From Agromyces subbeticus DSM 16689 (lineage in GTDB: Bacteria > Actinomycetota > Actinomycetes > Actinomycetales > Microbacteriaceae), in assembly GCF_000421565.1 (NCBI RefSeq), contig NZ_ATXG01000013.1:78146-142145 (forward strand): 64,000 nucleotides of DNA, in the 5' to 3' direction. The notes below the pieces were generated by a model, which was not told where the DNA came from, ran no database searches, and saw only the letters and a program-made list of their open reading frames with translations. This document shows, piece after piece, positions 8,765-17,770 of the stretch (its first letter is position 1; each line of letters starts with the position of its first letter). The translations under genes and the position numbers were made by a program.

Positions 8765-9943
8765 GTGAGCGTGTGGAGTGAACTGACGGGGCAGGATGCC
8801 GCGATCGCGCTCTTCCGCGCCGCAGCGGAGTCCGCCGGGGCGCCGGGCAGCACGCCGGGCCAGCAGATGACGCATTCCTGGCTCGTGACCGGCCCGCCGG
8901 GCTCGGGGCGCTCGAACCTCGCCTACGCGTTCGCCACCGCGCTCATCTCGGGCCTGCCCGACGGCGACGAGCGCACCCGCGCCCAGGTCGACGCGCGCAG
9001 CCACCCCGACCTGCACGTGCTCGCCACCGAGGGCGTCATCATCAAGCGCGACGATGTGCGCGACATCGTGCGCCGTTCGCACTACGCGCCGTCGATCGGG
9101 CGACACCGGGTCATCATCGTCGAAGACGCCGACCGCATGACCGAGCAGACCTCGAACTTCCTGCTCAAAGAGCTCGAAGAGCCGCCCGAGCGCACCGTCT
9201 GGATCCTCTGCGCACCGAGCGAGGCCGACCTCATTCCCACGATCCGCTCGCGGGTGCGTTCGGTTCGGCTCCAAGTGCCGAGCGTCGCGGATGTCGCGGC
9301 TCTGCTCGAGCGCCGCGACGGTGTCGACCCCGTGCTCGCCGAGCGGGCGGCGCGCGAGGCCCAGAGCCACATCGGCATGGCGCACCGGCTCGCGACCAAC
9401 GAAGAGGCGCGGCGCCGCCGGTCGGAGACGCTCGAGCTGGCCCTCGCGGTGCGGTCGACGTCGGGGGCCGTGGCCACGGCCGCCAGGTACCTCGAGATCG
9501 CGGGCGAAGATGCCAAGGCCATCAGCGAGCTGCGCGACGCCGAAGAACGTGCGCACGCCCTGCACTCGCTCGGCGTGGCACCGGGCCAGGCCGTTCCCAA
9601 TGCGCTGCGGCCGCAACTGAAGGCGCTCGAAGACGACCAGAAGCGTCGGGCGACCCGAAGCCTCCGCGATGGCATCGACCGCATCCTCGTCGACCTCGCT
9701 TCGCTCTACCGCGACATCCTGCTCGTCCAACTCGACGCCGACGTGCCGCTCGTCAATCGCGAGCTCGAGTCGGGCATGCAGCGGGCCGCGGCATCCGCGA
9801 CGCCGGCTCGCACACTCGCGACGCTCGATGCCATCCAGCTGGCGCGCACACGCATCGACGGCAACGTGCAGCCGGCGCTCGCGCTCGAGGCGATGCTCGT
9901 CTCCGCCATTCGACGACCGACCACCGAACGAGGGGCCGCATGA
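8765..9943 (+). CDS. holB: DNA polymerase III delta' subunit
   Basis: Clamp-loader subunit acting with gamma/tau and delta to load the sliding clamp. The 392 residues begin VWSELTGQDAAIALFRAA, followed by an AAA+ fold: GPPGSGRSNLAYAFATAL near residue 38, IVEDADRMTEQTSNFLLKELEEPPE (sensor and SRC-like region) and the C-terminal collar. The Walker A lysine is replaced by Arg (GSGRS), in keeping with delta' being unable to hydrolyse ATP. The zinc-binding cysteine cluster usual between Walker A and HPD is absent: the segment runs LISGLPDGDERTRAQVDARS before HPDLHV with no Cys. GTG start at 8765. Confidence 0.93.
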   Translation: MSVWSELTGQDAAIALFRAAAESAGAPGSTPGQQMTHSWLVTGPPGSGRSNLAYAFATALISGLPDGDERTRAQVDARSHPDLHVLATEGVIIKRDDVRDIVRRSHYAPSIGRHRVIIVEDADRMTEQTSNFLLKELEEPPERTVWILCAPSEADLIPTIRSRVRSVRLQVPSVADVAALLERRDGVDPVLAERAAREAQSHIGMAHRLATNEEARRRRSETLELALAVRSTSGAVATAARYLEIAGEDAKAISELRDAEERAHALHSLGVAPGQAVPNALRPQLKALEDDQKRRATRSLRDGIDRILVDLASLYRDILLVQLDADVPLVNRELESGMQRAAASATPARTLATLDAIQLARTRIDGNVQPALALEAMLVSAIRRPTTERGAA

Positions 9944-11496
9944 ACGACACGACCACTGCCCGACGACGCCTGCCCCGCGCAGCGCGAACCGCAGCGATCG
10001 TCGGCGCACTCGCCGCGCTGCTCGCCGTGAGCGGGTGCGCGCCCACGTTCCTGAATCCCCAGCAGCCGGTCTCGACGCCGACCGGTGAAGAGGTCGACGC
10101 CGAACTCGAGCCCTTCTACACGCAAGTGCTGAAATGGGAGCGCTGCGGCGACGGCATGGGCTGTACAACGGCCAAGGCGCCTCTCGACTGGAGCGACCCC
10201 GCAGCAGGTGAGACCGAGCTCGCGTTCGTGCGACACGTGGCGACGGGCGACAGAATCGGGTCCCTGCTGGTCAACCCCGGTGGGCCGGGCGGCTCCGGTT
10301 ACGACATGATCATGGATTCCCTCGACTTCGCCGTCGGCCAGCCGCTGCAGGAGCGATTCGACGTCGTCGGGTTCGACCCTCGTGGTGTCGGCCGCTCCGA
10401 CGGGGTGGCCTGCTACGAGGCACCCGAGATGGACGAATACCTCTACGGCATCACCCCCGGTGAACGCGGCAGCGACGAGTGGATCGCCAACAGCGAGGCC
10501 ATCGAACGCGACTTCGGTCAGGCCTGCAGCGACCAGACGGGTGAGCTGCTCGCGAACGTCGACACCGAGAGCGCGGCCCGTGACCTCGACCTGATGCGAG
10601 CCATTCTGGGCGACGAGAAGCTCAACTACCTCGGGTACTCGTACGGCACCTACCTCGGCGCGACCTTCGCCGATCTCTATCCCGACAAGGTCGGCCGGCT
10701 CGTGCTCGACGGCGCCATCGACCCCGCCGCAAGCGGCTCAGAGGTCTCGCAGACCCAGGCCATCGGCTTCGAGAACGCGCTGAGGTCCTACCTCGAGTAC
10801 TGCCTCGCGGGCAGCGAGTGCCCCTTCGACGGCACCGTCGACGAAGCCGCCGACGAGATCGGCCGGCTCCTGGCATCCGTCGACCAGAGCCCGCTGCGCG
10901 GCACCGACGGCCGCCTCGTGGGTGCTGACGCGCTCGTGACCGCGATCATCTACCCGCTCTACAGTGCCGATTCGTGGCAGTACCTCAGCGACATGTTCGA
11001 ATCGGTGATGTTCGGCGACGCCGACATGGCACTCTCGTTCGCCGACGGCTACAACGGCCGAAGCGAAGACGGCACGTACCTCGACAACTCGACCGAGGCG
11101 TTCAGCGCCGTCAACTGCCTCGACTACACCTCCCAGTCCGACGTCGCCGTCATGCGAGCAGAGGCGGCCACTCTCGCAGAGGTCGCGCCGATCATCGGCC
11201 CGTACTTCGGGTTCGGCGATCTCGGTTGCATCAACTGGCCGTACCAGGGCGACCGCGAGCGTGTCGAGCTCCATGCTGCCGGCGCAGACCCGATCCTCGT
11301 CATCGGCACCACGGGCGACCCGGCGACGCCGTATGAATGGGCCGTGCGACTCGCCGACCAGCTCGAGAGCGGCGCGCTCGTCAGCTACGAGGGCGAGGGG
11401 CACACGGCGTACAACAAGTCGAACCAGTGCGTCAACAACGCGGTCGAGTCGTATCTCATCGACGGCACCGTGCCGGCGAGCGACCCGAAGTGCTGA
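9940..11496 (+). CDS. Secreted lipoprotein alpha/beta hydrolase (tripeptidyl aminopeptidase-like)
   Basis: 518-residue exported hydrolase. The N-terminus has twin-charged residues, a hydrophobic stretch and the lipobox LAVSGC (Cys about 29), so it should be lipid-anchored outside the cell. The fold shows the oxyanion segment LVNPGGPGGSGYD, FDPRGVGRSD, the nucleophile elbow GYSYGTYLGATFADLYPD (Ser about 230), a later Asp in TTGDPATPYEW and a His in GEGHTAYN. This matches the SlpD/SlpE/Tap family of tripeptidyl aminopeptidases with a C-terminal TAP-like domain. Overlaps holB by 4 bp; it is a common passenger of this locus in Microbacteriaceae. Confidence 0.9.
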   Translation: MNDTTTARRRLPRAARTAAIVGALAALLAVSGCAPTFLNPQQPVSTPTGEEVDAELEPFYTQVLKWERCGDGMGCTTAKAPLDWSDPAAGETELAFVRHVATGDRIGSLLVNPGGPGGSGYDMIMDSLDFAVGQPLQERFDVVGFDPRGVGRSDGVACYEAPEMDEYLYGITPGERGSDEWIANSEAIERDFGQACSDQTGELLANVDTESAARDLDLMRAILGDEKLNYLGYSYGTYLGATFADLYPDKVGRLVLDGAIDPAASGSEVSQTQAIGFENALRSYLEYCLAGSECPFDGTVDEAADEIGRLLASVDQSPLRGTDGRLVGADALVTAIIYPLYSADSWQYLSDMFESVMFGDADMALSFADGYNGRSEDGTYLDNSTEAFSAVNCLDYTSQSDVAVMRAEAATLAEVAPIIGPYFGFGDLGCINWPYQGDRERVELHAAGADPILVIGTTGDPATPYEWAVRLADQLESGALVSYEGEGHTAYNKSNQCVNNAVESYLIDGTVPASDPKC

Positions 11497-11576
11497 CGTG
11501 GTCATGAGGGCTCTCGAAACCCGCTAACATTGATTCTCGTGCCAGTCGGTGCGCTTTCGAGTGCGTCGCATGTCAC

Positions 11577-11652
11577 GCCGCCTTAGCTCAGTCGGCAGAG
11601 CGTCTCACTCGTAATGAGAAGGTCGTGGGTTCGATTCCCACAGGCGGCTCCA
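11577..11652 (+). tRNA. tRNA-Thr (anticodon CGU)
   Basis: Complete cloverleaf. The acceptor arms GCCGCCT (11577-11583) and AGGCGGC (11642-11648) pair perfectly, the anticodon stem TCTCA/TGAGA encloses CTCGTAA with anticodon CGT, and the T-arm contains GTTCGATTC. The discriminator is T11649 and CCA is encoded at 11650-11652. Confidence 0.97.
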
Positions 11653-11658
11653 CCACCT

Positions 11659-11709
11659 CGAATCCACCAGGTTCTCTCCCCAGAACGGGAGTGAAGACTG
11701 GTGGATTCG
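11659..11709. terminator. Large inverted repeat after tRNA-Thr, probable terminator
   Basis: Perfect 12-bp arms CGAATCCACCAG (11659-11670) and CTGGTGGATTCG (11698-11709) enclose a 27-nt loop that itself contains CTCCC and GGGAG. A short T-rich stretch follows. Its place 7 bp after the tRNA suggests a transcription stop; it also faces the convergent transaldolase gene. Confidence 0.6.
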
Positions 11710-11780
11710 GCGTTTGTTCAGCCTCTCTCATTGCCGCTCACTGGTTGGAGGCTCTTCAGGAGATCGACCCCCTGCGCAGC

Positions 11781-12863
11781 TCACGCCGCCGGGACGATGA
11801 CGTCACGCACAAGGGCGTCAAGCTGCGCGCCCGCGTCGAGGAACTGCCGGAGCGTGTTGCGTGATGCGCCGAAGTGCTCGAACTCATCCGGAGACATGCC
11901 GTCGGTCTCGTACGCGCGTCGGAACTCCGAGAGCCCGCTCAGCTCATCGAGGATCGCGTCTGGAACCGGAGTGTCGATCCGGTGGCCGTCGACCACGATC
12001 TTGTTGGCGTTGATGCGCTCCTGCCACTCGAAGGGAGGCGAGATCACCAGGTCCCCGCCGACGAATTCGGAGAACTGGAGGTGGCTGCGGAACGCGGCAG
12101 AGAGCATCCGGCTCCGGTAGCCGCGTTCGATGAACATCGCGTACGCGCGCTTGAGGGCGGCGACGCCGGCCCAGTCCAGTACCCCCGGGGTGGTGAGGAT
12201 GCCCTCGTTGGCCGTCCAGCGCTTCAGCCAGTCGTCCAGGCGGCCACCCATGATCGTCACCACGTGGCCGAACTCCCAGTTGGGAAGGCCTTGCGCGGTT
12301 CGGCGATCGAGGGCGCGTTCGAGCGCTGCGCCGACGGCGAGTGCTTGCGGAACCGTGAAGCTCAGCGTCGCGTTGATGCTCACGCCGCGGTACGCCGCCT
12401 CCTCCATTGCGACGATCCCGGATGCGGTCGCGGGAATCTTGACGATGATGTTGTCGGCGAGCTTCGAGAACTCCACGGCTTGCTCGACGAGCGCTGCGGT
12501 GTCTCGGTGCAATCGGGGGTCGGTCTGGATCGAGAGTCGGCCGTCGCGCCCACCGCTCGCTTCGAACGCTGGCTCGAGCAGGCCGGCCGCCTCGATCGAG
12601 AGTGCCTTGACCGCGGCCCAGCCGAGCTGCGATTCACCCCAGGTTGGATGCTCGACAGCGAGGTCGCGGATGCGCGGCACCCAGACATCGGGATGCCGTT
12701 TGATCACCGTGTAGGCGATCACAGGGTTGCAGGTCGCGCCCACTGCACCGAAGCTGATGGAGCGCTCGAGCTCGGCGGGGTCCGCGGAGTCGTTCCAGAG
12801 AGAGGTCGCGGTCGCGGCGGCGCGCGCCAGCGGCCCCGTGGCGCGATCAGTGAGCGTGGACAT
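11781..12863 (-). CDS. Transaldolase family protein
   Basis: 360-residue class I aldolase-fold protein. The family start GAVGATCNPVIAYTVIKRHPD and the Schiff-base lysine in ADNIIVKIPATASG (about 150) are both visible, as is the later INATLSFTVPQALAVG segment. Usual transaldolases move dihydroxyacetone units between sugar phosphates in the pentose phosphate pathway. Here the gene is the last of a minus-strand run after iolG (73-bp gap), so a role in the inositol/sugar pathway rather than the central pathway is likely. Sequence alone cannot settle the substrate. Confidence 0.85.
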   Translation of the reverse strand: MSTLTDRATGPLARAAATATSLWNDSADPAELERSISFGAVGATCNPVIAYTVIKRHPDVWVPRIRDLAVEHPTWGESQLGWAAVKALSIEAAGLLEPAFEASGGRDGRLSIQTDPRLHRDTAALVEQAVEFSKLADNIIVKIPATASGIVAMEEAAYRGVSINATLSFTVPQALAVGAALERALDRRTAQGLPNWEFGHVVTIMGGRLDDWLKRWTANEGILTTPGVLDWAGVAALKRAYAMFIERGYRSRMLSAAFRSHLQFSEFVGGDLVISPPFEWQERINANKIVVDGHRIDTPVPDAILDELSGLSEFRRAYETDGMSPDEFEHFGASRNTLRQFLDAGAQLDALVRDVIVPAA

Positions 12864-12936
12864 CGGCGTCCTTTCGTAGATTCTGTGGGTTCGCCTGGTA
12901 TGGGTCGGTTCGGCGTCGGGCGGAGAGAACGTCGCG

Positions 12937-13947
12937 TCAGTCGAGGTCGACCGGGACGGCGACGTGTTCGGTGGCGGATCGCTGTGCCGCGTCGGCGAGG
13001 ATCAGCGCAGCCCGGCCGTCCTCGAACGTCGGGCTCGTCGAGGGTTCGCGGCGCACGAGTCGCACGAATTCGCGCAGTTCGGCCCGGTACGCGCCGGCAT
13101 ATCGTTCGAGGAAGAACTCGAGGTAGGGCGGTTTGGCCTCGACGGCGTGCGCGGTCGAGAGGCTCACGAGGCTGCTCGGCGCGTTGGCGACCTGCAGCAT
13201 CCCGTCGGCGCCGAACGCCTCGATGCGCTGGTCGTACCCGACCGCGCTGTGCCGTGAGTTCGTGATCGTGACGATGGCACCGGATGCCGCGCGGAGCACG
13301 GTCACCGCCGTGTCGAAGTCGCCGTGCGTGCGGGCTCCCACGTCGAACGCGGCGGTGGCCACGGCCGACACCTCGATGATGTCGGGCAGGAAGAAGCGGG
13401 CCATGTCGAAGTCGTGGATCGTCATGTCACGGAAGATGCCGCCCGAGGCCGCGATGTACGACGCAGGCGGCGGCGCGGGGTCGCGGCTGATGATCGCGAG
13501 TTGCTCGAGCTCGCCGATCTCGCCGGCCGCCACGCGCCGGCGAGCGCTCGCGAAATCGGCGTCGAAGCGCCGGTTGAACCCGAGTGCGACGGGGATGCCC
13601 GAGGCGGCGATCTTGGGCCGGAGCGCGTCGACTCGTGCGATGTCGAGGTCGATGGGCTTCTCGCAGAGCACGGGTATGCCGGCGTCGACGGACCGCTCGA
13701 TGAGATCGACGTGCGTCGGCGTCGGCGATGCCACGAGCACGGCGTCGACCTCGCCGGAGGCGAAGAGCTCCTCGGCAGTGTCCGTGACGGAGCCGCCGTA
13801 CCGCGCGGCGACCGTACGCGCGCCGTCGACGATTGGGTCGCACACCCATGCGAGGGTGGCGTCGGGGTCGGCGGCGATGCTCGCCGCGTGGACCTGCCCG
13901 ATCCGGCCGGTGCCGATGAGTCCGAAGCGCAAGGGGCGCTCAGTCAT
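12937..13947 (-). CDS. iolG: Inositol 2-dehydrogenase-like Gfo/Idh/MocA oxidoreductase
   Basis: NAD(P)-dependent dehydrogenase expected to oxidise myo-inositol to 2-keto-myo-inositol, the first step of inositol catabolism. Rossmann start RFGLIGTGRIGQVHAASI, then the family signature LCEKPIDLD near residue 96 and the DMTIHDFDMARFF substrate-domain segment with its conserved Asp and His. 336 residues, the usual length. It is followed by the transaldolase and preceded 24 bp upstream by the iolE-like gene. The specific substrate is inferred from the iol neighbours. Confidence 0.85.
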   Translation of the reverse strand: MTERPLRFGLIGTGRIGQVHAASIAADPDATLAWVCDPIVDGARTVAARYGGSVTDTAEELFASGEVDAVLVASPTPTHVDLIERSVDAGIPVLCEKPIDLDIARVDALRPKIAASGIPVALGFNRRFDADFASARRRVAAGEIGELEQLAIISRDPAPPPASYIAASGGIFRDMTIHDFDMARFFLPDIIEVSAVATAAFDVGARTHGDFDTAVTVLRAASGAIVTITNSRHSAVGYDQRIEAFGADGMLQVANAPSSLVSLSTAHAVEAKPPYLEFFLERYAGAYRAELREFVRLVRREPSTSPTFEDGRAALILADAAQRSATEHVAVPVDLD

Positions 13948-13971
13948 GTTCCCTCTCTCTTCCCTGTCGGC

Positions 13972-14889
13972 TCACGCCCAGCGGCGGAGCGCCTCGCGGT
14001 TCCGGCGCTGGTCGTCTGCGCGTTCCGCCTCGAATGCGGCGAGGGAGACGTCGTCACCGTTGAGCACGTCCTGCTCGACGACGATCCAGCCGTCGTAGCC
14101 GTGCTCGTCGATGCCGGCCATCACGCCCGCCAAGTCGATGTCGCCGCTGCCGAAGGTCACGAAGGAGCCCGACTGCCAGACTTCGCGCATCCCGCCGCCC
14201 GCGGCGAGCACACGCCGGAGCTCGGCGAGGTCGACGTCCTTCAGGTGCAGGTGATTGATGCGCGCACCCCATCGGCGCACGGCCTCGACCGGGTCGCCGC
14301 CGGCGATGAGGAGGTGCCCCGTGTCGAGGGTCAGGTCGATGTCGACCTCGGCGAGGAAGCGATCGATCTCCTCCTGCGACTCCACGAAGGTCCCGGCATG
14401 ATGGTGGAACGTCGGCTCGAATCCGGCGTCGCGCACGATTTCGGCAGCGCGCCCTGCGTTGGCGACGAGCCGATCCCAACGAACCGTGTCGAGCGGGTCG
14501 GTCTCGGCACCACGCCCGGGAAGCGCACGACGGGCGGCTGAGCCATCGTCGGCAAGCGTCGGCAGTGGCAGCCGCGTCGGCCCCGACTCGGCGGCAGAGA
14601 CGAATGCGCGCAGCGCCTCGTCGAGTGCGGGGAGTGACGCGGCGAACGCCTCGTCGTCGGAGAACGGCAGTTGCACCCAGCCTCCGGCGAGCTCGAGCCC
14701 GAAACGCTCGAGTCGGCGGCGAAGCGCGGCGTCGCGGCCGAGGTAGCCGACGGGGCCGAGGTCCACGCCGCCGTATCCGGTCTCGACGAGGATCGCGAGC
14801 AGGTCGTCGGGCGCGACCGTCTCCGCGCCCTCGGGCGTCAGCTCGAAGACGCCGAAGCTGACCGGGGCGCCGGCCACCGTCGCCCTCAT
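13972..14889 (-). CDS. iolE: 2-keto-myo-inositol dehydratase-like TIM-barrel protein
   Basis: Xylose-isomerase-like TIM barrel of 305 residues, from the ATG at 14889, which overlaps the iolD stop (ATGA). Visible elements: PVSFGVFEL and GYGGVDLGPVGYLG at the N-terminus, FHHHAGTFVES and LTLDTGHLLIAGGDP with metal-binding His/Asp, INHLHLKDVD, and the C-terminal WIVVEQD Glu. In inositol catabolism IolE dehydrates 2-keto-myo-inositol to the trione. The assignment rests on fold plus position between iolD and iolG. Confidence 0.85.
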   Translation of the reverse strand: MRATVAGAPVSFGVFELTPEGAETVAPDDLLAILVETGYGGVDLGPVGYLGRDAALRRRLERFGLELAGGWVQLPFSDDEAFAASLPALDEALRAFVSAAESGPTRLPLPTLADDGSAARRALPGRGAETDPLDTVRWDRLVANAGRAAEIVRDAGFEPTFHHHAGTFVESQEEIDRFLAEVDIDLTLDTGHLLIAGGDPVEAVRRWGARINHLHLKDVDLAELRRVLAAGGGMREVWQSGSFVTFGSGDIDLAGVMAGIDEHGYDGWIVVEQDVLNGDDVSLAAFEAERADDQRRNREALRRWA

Positions 14890-16811
14890 TCCGGGCCCTC
14901 CGTGCCGAGCAGCGGTCGCTGCGCCTGCCGGAGTCGGTCGTACTCCGCGCGGGCTCGCTGCGTCGATTCGAGTGTGGATGCGCCGGGCACCGGAACGTCC
15001 CACCATCCCTCGCCGCCGGGTCCGTAGATCAGCGGGTCGCTGTGCACCTGGATGAACGTGCCGCGGTCGGACGCCTTCGCGGCGACGACCGCCACATGCA
15101 GAGCGTCGATCGACCCGGGTCCCGGCGGGATCTCGACGACGTCGATGCCGTAGCTGCGTGCGTTCATCGCGAGGTCGACGGGCAGGACCTCGCCCTGGAA
15201 GTTCCGCGTCTCGGGGTCGTACATGCGGTACTTGGTGCCGAACCGCTCCGACCCCACGGTCTCCGAGAGATGGCCGATCGAGGCGAAGCCGTGGTTCTGG
15301 ATGAGGATCACGATGACCTTGATCCCCTCGGCCACGGCCGTCAGGAGCTCGGAGTTCAGCATGAGGTAGGAACCGTCGCCGACCATGATGATCACGTCGC
15401 GATCGTCACCCGACGCCGTGAGCCCTCGCTTGACGCCGAGTCCGCCCGCGATCTCGTACCCCATGCATGAGTACGCGTACTCGACGTGGTACCCGAGCGG
15501 GTCGCGTACGCGCCAGAGCTTGTGAAGGTCGCCCGGAAGCGATCCGGCCGCCTGCACGATGACGTCCGCGGGGCCCGTCGCCGACTGCACCGCGCCGATG
15601 ATCTCGGGCTGGCCGGGCAAGTCGCGACCGGATGGCGCGAACGCTGCGTCGACCGCGTCATCCCATTCGGCCTTCTCACGCGCGATGCGCTCGGCGTAGG
15701 GGGCCTCGACTCGATGCCCGGCCAGTTCGCCGGCCAGGGCGACGAGCGTCTCCCTGGCGTCCGCGATCACCGGCAACTGCGTGCCGTGCTTGTACGCGTC
15801 GAACGCCGCCACGTTGATGTTGACGAACTGCACACCCGGATCTCGGAACGCCGTGCGGGACGCGGTCGTGAAGTCGCTGTACCGCGTGCCGATGCCGATG
15901 ACGAGGTCGGCCTCGGAGGCGAGCCGGTTGGCCGCGGTCGTGCCGGTCGCACCGACCGCGCCGACATACAGCGGATGGTTCCACACGAGCGAGCCGCCGC
16001 CCGCCTGCGTGGTACCGACCGGGATGCCAGTGGCTTCGACGACCGCCTTCAGGGCTTCCTCTGCCGTGGAGTAGATCACTCCGCCGCCTGCGACGATGAA
16101 CGGTCGCTTCGCGCTTCGGATCGCGGCGACTGCCCGCGCGAGTGCGCCGGGCTCGGGCAGAGGCCGACGCAGGTGCCATTCGCGTTCCTGGAGGAACGAG
16201 ACGGGCACGTCGAGCGTCTCGGCCTGGACATCCTCCGGGAGCGCTATGGTGACCGCGCCCGTGTCGGCTGGGTCGGTGAGCACCCGCATCGCGCCGAGCG
16301 CGATCGAGTAGAGCTGCTCGGGACGCTGCACCCGATCGAAGAACTTCGACAGCGGCCGGAATGCGTCGTTCACCGTGAGCCCGATGTCCCACGGCTGCTC
16401 GAGCTGCTGAAGCACTGGATCTGCCACGCGCGTGGCGAACGTGTCGCTCGGCAGCAGGAGGGCGGGCAAGCGATTGGTGGTGGCGAGCGCCGCCCCGGTG
16501 AGCATGTTCGTCGCGCCGGGCCCGACGGATGCCGTCGATGCGAACGTCCCGCGCCGCCGATGCATGCGCGCATAGCCGACCGACTGGTGCACCATGGCCT
16601 GCTCGTTGCGCGCCTGGTGGTACGGCATGAGGTCGGGCTGGTCCACGTTCAACTGCCTGAGCGCCTGGCCCACGCCCGCGACGTTCCCGTGGCCGAAGAT
16701 GCCGAACACGCCGGGGATCGTGCGTTCCCGGATCTCGCCGTCCACGGTCCACTGGTTCGCCAGGAACTCGATGAGCGCCTGGCTGACCGTCATCCTTCTC
16801 GTCGCCGCCAT
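14886..16811 (-). CDS. iolD: 3D-(3,5/4)-trihydroxycyclohexane-1,2-dione hydrolase
   Basis: Thiamine-diphosphate enzyme that opens the inositol-derived ring to 5-deoxy-glucuronate. 641 residues from the ATG at 16811, whose first base is the last of the iolB stop. The PYR domain carries IPGVFGIFGHGNVAGVGQAL and NEQAMVHQSVGYAR with the catalytic Glu; the ThDP/Mg site is VGDGSYLMLNSELLTAV with its GDG...N pattern near residue 470. Length and motifs match IolD closely. Neighbours iolB and iolE are the pathway's next and previous steps. Confidence 0.95.
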   Translation of the reverse strand: MAATRRMTVSQALIEFLANQWTVDGEIRERTIPGVFGIFGHGNVAGVGQALRQLNVDQPDLMPYHQARNEQAMVHQSVGYARMHRRRGTFASTASVGPGATNMLTGAALATTNRLPALLLPSDTFATRVADPVLQQLEQPWDIGLTVNDAFRPLSKFFDRVQRPEQLYSIALGAMRVLTDPADTGAVTIALPEDVQAETLDVPVSFLQEREWHLRRPLPEPGALARAVAAIRSAKRPFIVAGGGVIYSTAEEALKAVVEATGIPVGTTQAGGGSLVWNHPLYVGAVGATGTTAANRLASEADLVIGIGTRYSDFTTASRTAFRDPGVQFVNINVAAFDAYKHGTQLPVIADARETLVALAGELAGHRVEAPYAERIAREKAEWDDAVDAAFAPSGRDLPGQPEIIGAVQSATGPADVIVQAAGSLPGDLHKLWRVRDPLGYHVEYAYSCMGYEIAGGLGVKRGLTASGDDRDVIIMVGDGSYLMLNSELLTAVAEGIKVIVILIQNHGFASIGHLSETVGSERFGTKYRMYDPETRNFQGEVLPVDLAMNARSYGIDVVEIPPGPGSIDALHVAVVAAKASDRGTFIQVHSDPLIYGPGGEGWWDVPVPGASTLESTQRARAEYDRLRQAQRPLLGTEGPE

Positions 16812-17719
16812 CAGTGCAGGCCGTCCTTCCCGTACGGCAGCCGTGGATCCACACGCTGCCCTTTCCAGGTGTCGCGCACCCATGCATGGGCCGGATCGTC
16901 GCTGATGAGCCACTTCCGCTCGGGGTCGGGACCGGCCATCACGTTGAGGTAGTAGAGGTCATAGCCCGGCGCCGCGACGGCCGGGCCGTGGTAGCCGTAC
17001 GGCACGAGGGCGATATCGCCGCTGCGCACCATCGCGTTGATCTCGATCTCGCCGGCCGGCGACGAATATGTGCTGAAGAGCCCGAAGGCGCCCCCGGACG
17101 TTCCGCCCGTGCTGCCTCGAGAAGGCTCGGCCTCGAAGTAGTAGATCTCCTCGAGTCGCGACTCGACGCCGGGTACGTGCTCGTCGTGCTTGTGCGGCGG
17201 GTACGACGACCAGTTCTCGGCTGGCGTGATCACCTCGCACACGATCAGCCGTGCGGCATCCAACGCCTGGGGGGTGCCGAAGTTGTGCACTTGGCGGCTG
17301 GATGCCCCGGCACCGCGCGACTCGATCGGCACTTCGGCCACGGGGAGGTATCGGCTCGGCCGAACCTCGTTCGTCGGCGAGGTCGCGATGGCGACCCGAC
17401 CATTCCCCTCGAGCACGCCTGTCGCGGCCGCTGACAGGTACAGCACGTCGGTGGGCCCCGCGAACACTGAGGCGCGGCCGTCGAGCCGGGTCGTGGCGCG
17501 CCGCCCCTCTTCGGTATGCAAGACCGTGAACGAGCCGCGCAGCGGAACCACGATCCGCTCCACGCCGGTCTCGTCGAGCGCAAGCGCGTCGCCCGGCGCG
17601 AGCTCCGCCACGCGGATACCCGTGTGTCGCCACCCTGGGATCGTCTGATCGACGACGCTCTCCCAGCCATCGCGCGCGAGGTCGCCACGTTGGTGGAACC
17701 AGCGCTCGTCGGTCGTCAT
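16811..17719 (-). CDS. iolB: 5-deoxy-glucuronate isomerase
   Basis: Bicupin isomerase that converts 5-deoxy-glucuronate to 5-dehydro-2-deoxy-gluconate. 302 residues; the second cupin shows YPPHKHDEHVPG and LEEIYYFEAE, whose His/Glu residues bind the metal, and DIALVPYGYHGPA follows. The first cupin is seen in ERIVVPLRGSFTVLH. Located between the GH4 glycosidase (51-bp gap) and iolD. The next enzymes of the standard route, IolC, IolJ and IolA, are not in the window. Confidence 0.93.
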   Translation of the reverse strand: MTTDERWFHQRGDLARDGWESVVDQTIPGWRHTGIRVAELAPGDALALDETGVERIVVPLRGSFTVLHTEEGRRATTRLDGRASVFAGPTDVLYLSAAATGVLEGNGRVAIATSPTNEVRPSRYLPVAEVPIESRGAGASSRQVHNFGTPQALDAARLIVCEVITPAENWSSYPPHKHDEHVPGVESRLEEIYYFEAEPSRGSTGGTSGGAFGLFSTYSSPAGEIEINAMVRSGDIALVPYGYHGPAVAAPGYDLYYLNVMAGPDPERKWLISDDPAHAWVRDTWKGQRVDPRLPYGKDGLH

Positions 17720-17770
17720 GCGGTCGCCCTCATGTCTCCGGGCGCTGCGCGCGGTCGAAACTCGAATCCT

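Noticed and set aside
11650..11780. Integrated element at tRNA-Thr
   Set aside because: No integrase or phage genes follow and the next genes are ordinary metabolism.
11874..13265. 463-residue plus-strand open frame across transaldolase and iolG
   Set aside because: Antisense to two convincing genes; composition is that of a shadow frame.
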